A stretch of 64,000 nt of DNA from JAMXLO01 sp963749575 (GTDB lineage Bacteria > Pseudomonadota > Alphaproteobacteria > Acetobacterales > Acetobacteraceae): contig CAVVNM010000014.1 of the NCBI GenBank assembly GCA_963749575.1, positions 930,001-994,000 on the forward strand, written 5' to 3'. The first letter of the stretch is position 1. Each line of letters starts with the position of its first letter. The translations under genes were made by a program, and so were the position numbers. Shown piece after piece: positions 8,045-17,070 of this stretch. Under the pieces are notes generated by a model, which made no database searches, was not told where the DNA came from, and saw nothing but the letters and a program-made list of their open reading frames with translations.

Positions 8045-8826
8045 GCCGCGGCCTGGTCGGCGCGGGCCATCAGCAGGGCGCGGATGCGCCGTTCCATCAC
8101 CGCCGCGCGGGTGCGCGCCACCACGATTGCGGCGAATACCAGGGTGTAGCCGATCGCGGCGAACAGCAGCGGCCACAGCATGCCGACATACATGGTCGGC
8201 GCACCGGTAAAGCTGATCGTCGCCGGCTGGTGCAGCGTGTTCCACCAATCGACGCTGAACTTGATGATCGGCAGATTGACCACGCCGATCAGCGCCAGGA
8301 TCGCACCCGATCGGTGGCCACGCACCGGGTCATCGAACGCGCGCACCAGCGCGACGTGGCCGAGATAAAGGAAGAACAGCACCAGCACCGAGGTCAGCCG
8401 CGCGTCCCACACCCACCAGGCGCCCCACATCGGCTTGCCCCAGATGCTGCCGGTGAGCAGGCACAGCGCGGTGAAGCCTGCGCCGACCGGCCCGATCTCG
8501 ACCGCGGCCAGGTCGGCCAGCGGATGGCGCCAGATCAGCGACAGCGCGGAGCAGAGCGCCAGTGCGAAATAGCCGGCCGATGCGAGCCAGGCGGCCGGAA
8601 CATGCACATACATGATGCGCACGGCGTCACCCTGCTGCCAGTCGGCGGGTGCGAGGAACAGACCCCAGACCAGGCCGACGGCGGTCAGCGCCGCGCCACC
8701 GACGGCGAGCCACGGCAACACGGCACCGGACAGGCGCAGAAAGCGCCCCGGATTGGCGAAACGGTGCAGCGAGCGACCCGGTTTCGGTCCGCTCTGCGGC
8801 GGTGCGGCGGCAGCTGAGGCTTCCAC
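8041..8826 (-). CDS. ccmC: Haem transporter/handling protein CcmC
   Basis: This is a polytopic protein of about 261 residues with six helices. It carries the WWD motif (SIWGKPMWGAWWVWDARLTS) and YVHVPAAWLASAGYF, both typical of CcmC. It loads haem onto CcmE. No ATG is in frame near the N-terminus. I chose the GTG at 8826, preceded by GGTAGG about 10 nt upstream; a TTG at 8835 is possible. It is the first gene of the ccmC-D-E-F-G-H-I block. The CcmAB ABC-type subunits are not in this window. Confidence 0.93.
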   Translation of the reverse strand: MEASAAAAPPQSGPKPGRSLHRFANPGRFLRLSGAVLPWLAVGGAALTAVGLVWGLFLAPADWQQGDAVRIMYVHVPAAWLASAGYFALALCSALSLIWRHPLADLAAVEIGPVGAGFTALCLLTGSIWGKPMWGAWWVWDARLTSVLVLFFLYLGHVALVRAFDDPVRGHRSGAILALIGVVNLPIIKFSVDWWNTLHQPATISFTGAPTMYVGMLWPLLFAAIGYTLVFAAIVVARTRAAVMERRIRALLMARADQAAA

Positions 8827-8913
8827 GAGTTGCAACCTACCGCATCGGCAGCCCGGATAGAAGGCGACCGGGCCGGCGCGATGCCGGCGCGACGCGGTGC
8901 AGTATAGAGCGCC

Positions 8914-10455
8914 ATGATCGGACGCGGCGGATGGTGGGCGGTCCTGGCATTGGTCTCGGCAGTCGTGCTCGCGCCGCTGTTGATCGCCGACGTGCCGCCG
9001 GTACTGGACTATCCGAACCATCTGGCCCGTTTCGTGCTGCTCGCGGCCGGCCCGGACGATCCCGTGCTGGGGCCGGTGTTCATGCCGCACTGGGCGATCA
9101 TCCCGGATCTGGCCGTCGACCTGATCGCGGCGCCGCTGCTGCACGTCCTGCCCGTCCATGTCGCCGGGCGCTGCCTGCTGGGCGGCATCCTGTTGCTGAA
9201 CCTGGCCGGGGTGCTCGCGCTGCACCGCGCGCTGTTCGGACGGCGGTCGTTCTGGCCGCTGGCGTCGGGCCTGGTCGCCTACAACAGCGGCTTCCTGCTC
9301 GGCTTCCTGAACTGGCAGATCGGCAGCGGCCTGGCGATGCTGTTCGCTGCCGCGTGGCTGACCTGGCGCGAACGCCGGCCGATCGCGACCATGACGGCAG
9401 CGGCCGCGGCGTCGGTCGTCCTGTTCTTCTGTCACCTGATGGGGCTGATGTTCTTCCTCGCGCTGATCGGCAGTGCCGAGGCGCATGCCGTGTGGTGGCG
9501 AGGCCGGCCGGTAATTCTCAGAGCGGCGTCGCTGCTGCCGGCGCTGGCCGGACCGACGCTGCTATGGCGGTTGGCGCCGCTGCACGACGCGCCCGTCGCG
9601 ATGCACTGGATGAAGCCGCAGGAAAAGCTGGTCCAGGCTGCCAGCCCTTTCGTCAACTATCTCTTCCCGCTCGACATGGTCAGTGCGGTGCTGGTCTACG
9701 GCGGCGTGGCACTGGGTGTCGCGGCCGGTTGGTTCGCGCTTGCGCCGCGTGCCGGTCCGGCCGTCGCCGTGCTTGCGGCGCTGTACGTGGCGCTCCCGTT
9801 CGACCTTATGAGCGGCAGTTTTCTCGATACGCGGGTTGCGATCATGCTCGGCTTTCTGCTGTTTGCCGCCGTCGATCCGGTGCGCCTGCCGGGGCGTGCC
9901 AGCGGTGCGGTCGCCGCCGTTTTGGCCGTGCTGTTCGCAGTGCGGATGACGGTTGTGGCGGAGGTTTGGGAGGGCCATCGGCGCGATCTCGCCGATCTGC
10001 GCACCGTGATCGCCGCGGTGCCGCCCGGGGCGCTGGTATACATGACCAACGTACCACAGGAGGAAGCGCCCGCCTACTGGGACGCGGGGCCGCGCAGCCG
10101 GCGGCTGTCGAACGGATTGCGCGCCGATTTCCACCTGCCTGCGCTGCTGCTGATCGAGCGCGGCGCGTTCTGGCCGATCTTGTTCGCCAATCCGGCGCAA
10201 CAGCCGATCCGCCTGCGACCGGAGTACGCCAGGTTGGCCCGGGAAGCACATGGCATTCCCTCCCACGCTGCGCTGGTGGCCGACCCAGGCGGCGGATCGG
10301 CGGCGCTGCGCGATTTCGACTTCGTGCTGATGTTGGAAGCCGGCGCGGATGCCGATCCGGCAGGCTTTGTCCCGCAATGCCTTACCCTGTTGTCGAGGAC
10401 GGACTTCGCCGCCCTGTTCCGGGTGCGGCGCGAGGCGCCCGCTTGCGGATCATGA
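8914..10455 (+). CDS. Polytopic membrane protein of unknown function, possibly GT-C-like
   Basis: This 513-residue protein has roughly ten hydrophobic segments. An N-terminal helix is followed by a loop with PPVLDYPNHLARFVLLA and a further loop with GFLLGFLNWQIGSG. A soluble C-terminal part of about 170 residues begins after RMTVVAEVWEGHRRDLADL. The acidic/aromatic first periplasmic loop followed by many helices resembles GT-C glycosyltransferase architecture, but I cannot name a family. It is divergent from ccmC across an 87-bp gap and is not obviously part of an operon. Confidence 0.75.
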   Translation: MIGRGGWWAVLALVSAVVLAPLLIADVPPVLDYPNHLARFVLLAAGPDDPVLGPVFMPHWAIIPDLAVDLIAAPLLHVLPVHVAGRCLLGGILLLNLAGVLALHRALFGRRSFWPLASGLVAYNSGFLLGFLNWQIGSGLAMLFAAAWLTWRERRPIATMTAAAAASVVLFFCHLMGLMFFLALIGSAEAHAVWWRGRPVILRAASLLPALAGPTLLWRLAPLHDAPVAMHWMKPQEKLVQAASPFVNYLFPLDMVSAVLVYGGVALGVAAGWFALAPRAGPAVAVLAALYVALPFDLMSGSFLDTRVAIMLGFLLFAAVDPVRLPGRASGAVAAVLAVLFAVRMTVVAEVWEGHRRDLADLRTVIAAVPPGALVYMTNVPQEEAPAYWDAGPRSRRLSNGLRADFHLPALLLIERGAFWPILFANPAQQPIRLRPEYARLAREAHGIPSHAALVADPGGGSAALRDFDFVLMLEAGADADPAGFVPQCLTLLSRTDFAALFRVRREAPACGS

Positions 10456-10540
10456 GGCGCAAGGATCAAACCGATAGCTGACTCGCGCTATCGCTGGATG
10501 AGAAGCGGCGGCCACGACAGCCACCTCGAGAGGCGAAGAG

Positions 10541-11290
10541 GTGATCACGCCACAAGTCGCTGATCTGGTGCGTCACGCGGACCGCTTCGGAATCGCGACC
10601 GGGCCCACCACGGTCGACATGCCCGAGGTGCTGGCATGCGACGGTGCCCGACATCCCCGGCCTCGCGGCTTCGGCACCCCTGACGAACGTCGAGGCGCTC
10701 GAACTCGACCGCGTGCCCGACCAGCTGATCGTGCTCGGAGGTGGCTATGTCGGTCTGGAATTGGCACAGGCCTATCGCCGGGTTCTGCAGCACCGTGACC
10801 ATCATCGAAGCGGGACCGCAACTCGCCGCCCGCGAAGACAGCGACATCGGCGCCGCGATATTCGAGATGCTGCGTGACGAAGGCATCACGGTGCGTCGCG
10901 AAACCAAGGTGGTTGGCGTCCAGGGCCGGTCAGGAGACGACGTCTCCGTTGAACTGCGCACCCCGGCAGGCGATCAAACCATCGCCGGAAGCGATATCCT
11001 GGTAGCGGCGGGCCGCACCCCGAATACGCACGGGATCGGACTCGATCTGGCTGGCGTTGCGCTGTATGCGCGCGGCTATATCGCGGTCAACGACCGGTTG
11101 GAAACCAGCGCCCCGATGTCTGGGCAATCGGCGAGTGTGCGGGCAGCGCACAGTTCGCTCATGTGTCGGGCGGCAATCTGAGCACGCGCAACCGGTGGTG
11201 CCGCACTGCATGTTCACGGACCCACCGCTCGCGCGCGAATGTGCCTGCCCGGTAGCTCTGGCGAACCCACGGCCACCACCCATGCGGCGC
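10541..11290 (+). pseudogene. Decayed FAD/NAD-dependent pyridine nucleotide-disulfide oxidoreductase
   Basis: Pieces in three frames line up in order with the mercuric reductase/lipoamide dehydrogenase family. They are VADLVRHADRFGI (~10555), PDIPGLAASAPLTNVEAL with the NAD-binding LIVLGGGYVGLELAQAYRR (~10645-10785), STVTIIEAGPQLAAREDSDI through VAAGRTPNTHGIGLDLAGV (~10790-11070), DVWAIGECAGSAQFAHVSGG (~11115) and MFTDPPLAR (~11212). The N-terminal FAD domain with the redox CxxxxC and the C-terminal dimer domain are absent, and several frame breaks intervene. This is a genuine remnant, unlike the single-indel genes elsewhere. Confidence 0.8.
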
Positions 11291-11424
11291 CTCGAAGTAG
11301 CCCTATTAGCCGGCGCTTAACCCGGCCCTGGGAAAGATACCGGCCGTCACATCCGCCGGCCGTGCAGTGACAACGCGAAGCTTGCCGTTGTCCGCTGTCG
11401 GCCGCGCAGCACAGGAGTTCGTCG

Positions 11425-11892
11425 ATGAGGTACCTGCATCTCGTCGCGGCTGTCGCATGGTTCTGCGTCGTGTGTTCCGCCGCCGTTCCTGCGTCCGCCG
11501 GCGAATACGCCACCAAGGACGAAGCCGTGGCGCTGGTGAAGCAGGCGATCGGCCGTGTTGCCGAGGTCGGCATGGACAAGGCAAAGCCGGAGTTCATGGA
11601 TCACGGCGGGAAATTCGTCGATCGCGACCTTTATCTAATCGTGATCGACAAGGACGGCACACGGGTCGTGCATGGCCAGAACCCCAAGCTGGTCGGCAAG
11701 ATGTACTTCGACTCCGTCGACGTGAACGGCAAGGAGTACGGCAAGGAGGTCCAGCAGATCGCGGCCGGTCCGGGCAAGGGCTGGATCTCGTTCGCGTTCA
11801 AGGACCCGATCTCCGGAAAGGTCCTGCCAAAGGAAAATTACGTCGAGAAGGCTGGCGACTACACCTACCTCGCCGGTGTCTATACGCGTTGA
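11425..11892 (+). CDS. Secreted single-Cache-domain protein
   Basis: This 155-residue protein has a signal peptide (VAAVAWFCVVCSAAVPASAG). The rest resembles a single Cache type 2 ligand-binding fold, with DEAVALVKQAIGRVAEVGMDKA, YLIVIDKDGTRVVHGQNPKLVGK, GKGWISFAFKDPISGK and YVEKAGDYTYLAGVY. Such domains usually form the periplasmic sensor of chemoreceptors or kinases. Here the domain is free and ends 6 bp before a chemoreceptor gene, so it probably acts as a periplasmic co-receptor for that protein (inference). The start has AGGAG 8-12 bp upstream. Confidence 0.85.
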   Translation: MRYLHLVAAVAWFCVVCSAAVPASAGEYATKDEAVALVKQAIGRVAEVGMDKAKPEFMDHGGKFVDRDLYLIVIDKDGTRVVHGQNPKLVGKMYFDSVDVNGKEYGKEVQQIAAGPGKGWISFAFKDPISGKVLPKENYVEKAGDYTYLAGVYTR

Positions 11893-11898
11893 CCTGAC

Positions 11899-13929
11899 AT
11901 GCCCGGCCACTTCGGCTTCATCCGCCGCATCCGGTCGTTCCACGACCTGCCGCTCTGGGCGAAGGTTCTGGTCGCCCCCGCCGCCTGTCTCGGCGCGGGA
12001 ATCGCTGTTGCCGTGTCGATCTGGTTGGGCGCGACCGAGACCGAAGGCAGGTTGGCCGAGGTCGCCAACAATGCTCTGCCGACGGCCGCGGCCAGTGCTC
12101 GGTTGCTGGATGGCGTCGACACGATCCAGACCAAGGCGATGCGAGCACTGGTCTGGCAGCAGGCTGGCGTGGCGGAGGCAACGATCGATGCGCTGATCAA
12201 GGACATCGGAAACGAACTGAACACGTTGCGTACAGCCGCCGCGGCGATGGTCGCAGGGCGCACCGAACGCGACACCGACCTGCCGCGGCTCAAGTCGATC
12301 GCGGCCAGGTCGACGGAATACGCCAGGCAACTCGGCGATGCGCTGGACCTCGTTGCGGATCCGTCGATCGCAGTCGGGCTGTTCCGTCGCAGCGATGCGA
12401 CGTTCGAGGCGCTGCGCGGCGACATCGCCGGCCTGTCGGCGGCACACCGCGCAACCGAGGCCGCGTCGGTTCAGGCTGCCCGCCGCAGTTCGCACACTGC
12501 GCTGATCCGTTCGTACTGGATCGTCGGCGGCTCCGGCCTGGTCATGCTGATCTTGCTGCCGGTGGTCGTGGCAGCCATCACCCGTCCGGTCCGTGCGCTG
12601 ACCCGGGCGATGACCGAGCTTGCCGCCGGCAACATGGCAACCGAGGTCGATGGGCAGGACCATTGCGACGAACTCGGCGGCATGGCGCGTGCGGTGCTGG
12701 TGTTCAAGGAACACATGGCAAAGGGGACCCAGGTTGCCGCCGCACAGGAGGTCGAGCGGCGTCAGGCGGAGGAGGCGAAGCGCGCTGCGCTCGTCGACAT
12801 GGCCGCGACGATCGAAGCCGCGACCGGCGCCGCGCTGCGACAGATCGGCGACCGTACCACCGCCATGGCGGCAACCGCGGACGCCATGAGCGCGTCCGCC
12901 ACCCGCACCGGCGTAGCGGCCCAGGATGCCGCAGCGGCCGCCGCACAGGCGCTAGGCATCGCACAAACCGTCGCGAGCGCGGCTGAGCAGCTTGCGGCAT
13001 CGATCCGCGAGATCGGCGGCCAGGTCAGTCAATCCACCGCGGTGGTCGGTCATGCGGTGGCTGCCGGCACGGAGACCCGCACCACCATCGTGGCGTTGAA
13101 CCAGGAGGTCGAACGGATTGGCGCGGTGGCCGACATGATCGCCGAGATTGCCGCGAAGACCAATCTGCTGGCGCTGAATGCGACCATCGAAGCTGCGCGG
13201 GCGGGCGACGCCGGCCGCGGGTTTGCCGTGGTGGCTTCGGAAGTGAAGGCGCTGGCGATGCAGACCGCACGGTCCACGGAAGAGATCGCGCGCCACATCG
13301 GTCAGGTGCGTGCGGCGACCAGTGCGTCGGTCGCGGCGGTGGCACGGATCGACCAGACGATCGGCGAGATCAGCGCGATCGCCGAGGCGATTGCCGCCGC
13401 CGTGAAGCAGCAGGATGCCGCGACGGCGGAAATTGCCCGCGACGTGGCCGAGACCGCCGGCGCGGCAAATGCAATGACCAGCCGGACCAACGAGGTCTCG
13501 AACGAGGCGATCGGCACCGGTCGCCATGCGGCCGACCTCCGCGACAATACAGTAGCGCTGAACCATGCCGTGGAGGAGTTGCGGCACTCGGTGATCGAGG
13601 TGGTGCGGACCTCGACCGCCGAGGTGGATCGGCGCCAGACCAGACGCCAGAGCGTCGATCTGGCGGCCCACCTTTCGGTTGCCGGCCATGGTGAACATCG
13701 GGCCAGCGTGGTCGACCTCTCCGAAAGCGGTGCCCGTGTCCGCGGCGCACCGGACCTGTCGGCGGGAACGCGCGGCACATTGCGCCTCGATGGCGTCGCT
13801 GTGGCGCTCCCATGCGTCGTGCGCGCGGCCGAGCGCGACCAGCTGCATCTGGCTTTCGAGTTGGATGAAGCGGCGGGCGCAGCGCTCCGGCCGGTGCTCG
13901 AGCGGCTGCTGTTGCGCCAGGCGGCCTGA
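11899..13929 (+). CDS. Methyl-accepting chemotaxis protein with C-terminal PilZ domain
   Basis: The 676-residue protein has TM1 at ~22-45, a helical periplasmic region to ~200, and TM2 at ~207-228 (GSGLVMLILLPVVVAAI). HAMP follows to ~280 (RPVRALTRAMTELAAGNM), then a cytoplasmic signalling domain with the CheA/CheW tip AAKTNLLALNATIEAARAGD near residue 420. From ~578 comes a PilZ domain with both c-di-GMP motifs, RRQTR (RxxxR) and DLSESG (DxSxxG). It should link chemosensory signalling to cyclic-di-GMP. The periplasmic part has no Cache fold; that domain is encoded separately just upstream. Confidence 0.93.
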   Translation: MPGHFGFIRRIRSFHDLPLWAKVLVAPAACLGAGIAVAVSIWLGATETEGRLAEVANNALPTAAASARLLDGVDTIQTKAMRALVWQQAGVAEATIDALIKDIGNELNTLRTAAAAMVAGRTERDTDLPRLKSIAARSTEYARQLGDALDLVADPSIAVGLFRRSDATFEALRGDIAGLSAAHRATEAASVQAARRSSHTALIRSYWIVGGSGLVMLILLPVVVAAITRPVRALTRAMTELAAGNMATEVDGQDHCDELGGMARAVLVFKEHMAKGTQVAAAQEVERRQAEEAKRAALVDMAATIEAATGAALRQIGDRTTAMAATADAMSASATRTGVAAQDAAAAAAQALGIAQTVASAAEQLAASIREIGGQVSQSTAVVGHAVAAGTETRTTIVALNQEVERIGAVADMIAEIAAKTNLLALNATIEAARAGDAGRGFAVVASEVKALAMQTARSTEEIARHIGQVRAATSASVAAVARIDQTIGEISAIAEAIAAAVKQQDAATAEIARDVAETAGAANAMTSRTNEVSNEAIGTGRHAADLRDNTVALNHAVEELRHSVIEVVRTSTAEVDRRQTRRQSVDLAAHLSVAGHGEHRASVVDLSESGARVRGAPDLSAGTRGTLRLDGVAVALPCVVRAAERDQLHLAFELDEAAGAALRPVLERLLLRQAA

Positions 13930-14010
13930 TCCCCCAATCCGCGTTTGTGGCCAGCCGGCGTTCGCCTAATGTAGCTGCGGATGGCCAACGGGGATTGGGA
14001 AACCGCGGCA

Positions 14011-14424
14011 ATGCACTACTGGCTGGTGAAGTCGGAACCGGATGCGTTCTCCTGGGACATGCAGGTGGCGAACGGCGTGGAGCCTTGGACCGGCGTGCGC
14101 AACCACGCGGCAAAGCTCAACCTGAAGGCTATGAAGCGTGGGGATAAAGCGTTCTTCTATCACTCCAACGAGGGCAAGGACGTCGTCGGTGTGGTGGAGG
14201 TGGTGCGCGAGGCCTATTCGGATCCAACCGCGAAGTCCGGCGACTGGGTGTGCGTCGATATGAAGGCGGTAGCGCCGATGCCGAAGCCGGTGACGCTGGT
14301 GGCGATCAAGGCGGATCCGACGTTCGCCGATTTCGCGCTGGTGCGGCAGTCGCGGCTGTCGGTGGTGCCGGTGTCGAAGCCGCACTGGGACCGGATCTGC
14401 CGGATGGGAGAATGGAAGGAATGA
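14011..14424 (+). CDS. EVE domain-containing protein
   Basis: The sequence MHYWLVKSEPDAFSWDMQ, then WTGVRNHAAKLNLKAMKRGDKAFFYHSNEGKDVVGVVEV and FADFALVRQSRLSVVPVS, is diagnostic of the EVE/thymocyte nuclear protein 1 fold, which belongs to the PUA-like group that binds modified bases. At 137 residues it is a stand-alone EVE protein. The in-frame ATG at 13981 would add ten unrelated residues, so I take 14011, where the family N-terminus begins. The stop overlaps the start of the Rieske gene (ATGA). Confidence 0.92.
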   Translation: MHYWLVKSEPDAFSWDMQVANGVEPWTGVRNHAAKLNLKAMKRGDKAFFYHSNEGKDVVGVVEVVREAYSDPTAKSGDWVCVDMKAVAPMPKPVTLVAIKADPTFADFALVRQSRLSVVPVSKPHWDRICRMGEWKE

Positions 14425-14873
14425 GCGAAGACGGCGATGCCCCCTCCCCGCAACCCCCTCCCGCCAGGGGAGGGGGAGTAGGGTCCGGCACTGAGCTCCC
14501 CCTCCCCTTGCGGGAGGGGGCTGGGGGGAGCGGGCTGCGCGCGCTGTGCCGCGCCGATGCCATCCTCGACGGCACGTCCAAGGGTTTCCCGCCTGCGCCC
14601 GGCGGCTTCACCGGCCTGTTCGCCATCCGCCAGGGCGACGCGGTCCACGTCTACGTGAACGCCTGCCCTCATATCGGCACACCGCTCGACTGGACGCCGG
14701 ATCGCTTCCTCTCCCACGACGGCAGCCGTATCGTCTGCGCCACCCACGGTGCCGAGTTCCGGATCGCCGACGGCGAATGCCTGCGCGGCCCCTGCTTCGG
14801 CGACCGGCTGGAACGCGTAGTGATCCAGATCAAGGACGGCATCGTGTACGTGCCGGAAAATGCCGGACTGTAG
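14421..14873 (+). CDS. Rieske [2Fe-2S] ferredoxin-like protein
   Basis: This 150-residue protein carries both cluster-binding motifs, C82-P-H84 (NACPHIGTPLD) and C106-ATH-109 (VCATHGAEF). The sequence GLFAIRQGDAVHVYVNACPH is typical of small soluble Rieske proteins that serve as electron carriers or oxygenase partners. Residues ~7-38 (SPQPPPARGGGVGSG and following) are low complexity and come from two opposed copies of repeat B lying inside the gene. The domain proper starts at about LRALCRADAILDGTSKGFP. The start codon overlaps the EVE stop. Confidence 0.88.
   Translation: MSEDGDAPSPQPPPARGGGVGSGTELPLPLREGAGGSGLRALCRADAILDGTSKGFPPAPGGFTGLFAIRQGDAVHVYVNACPHIGTPLDWTPDRFLSHDGSRIVCATHGAEFRIADGECLRGPCFGDRLERVVIQIKDGIVYVPENAGL
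14439..14530. repeat. Two opposed copies of repeat family B inside the Rieske gene
   Basis: The first copy (CCCCCTCCCCGCAACCCCCT, from 14440) and the second (CTCCCCCTCCCCTTGCGGGA, from 14496) lie in opposite orientations ~20 bp apart, so the RNA could fold into a long hairpin. The copies are translated in frame as a Pro/Gly/Arg-rich leader of the Rieske protein. Confidence 0.7.
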
Positions 14874-14897
14874 GTCAAGAAGGGAAGGAACACGCTC

Positions 14898-16849
<1,952 letters not shown>

Positions 16850-17070
16850 GCGATATCGCAGCGGTGCTGCGATCGATCGCTGAGTTGCGTCGCACCTTGA
16901 CGCAATACCATGCCGCGGCCCTGGCCTTCTGATTGGTGAACCGGAGCGGCGCGACTGCGGATCGAGGAACATCTGCACCTGCCGCCGGTCGCCGATATCT
17001 GACCGGCGGTCGGGTTGCAGCCGCAACGTCGCCGCCCCACACCTGACAGACCCTGTCAGGAACCGCCCGC
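16850..17070. other. Intergenic region upstream of the SLC13-type transporter
   Basis: These 221 bp hold no plausible gene. The only clear structure is the inverted repeat at 17042-17060, described separately. The acs terminator or downstream promoter may lie here, but no strong match is visible. Confidence 0.4.
17042..17060 (+). promoter_or_regulatory. Perfect inverted repeat covering the ribosome-binding site of the SLC13 gene
   Basis: CCTGACAG-ACC-CTGTCAGG has 8-bp perfect arms and a 3-nt spacer, ending 10 nt before the TTG start at 17071. The likely Shine-Dalgarno (AGGA, 17058-17061) is part of the right arm. It could be a protein operator or an RNA hairpin that hides the ribosome-binding site. 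Confidence 0.5.

Noticed and set aside
8649..10481. 610-codon plus-strand frame overlapping ccmC antisense and the membrane protein
   Set aside because: It is an Arg/Ala-rich shadow frame. The frame at 8914-10455 in the same region has hydrophobic segments and sensible composition.
14439..14530. CRISPR-like array
   Set aside because: Only two copies in opposite orientation, without regular spacers or cas genes. It is a dispersed palindromic repeat.
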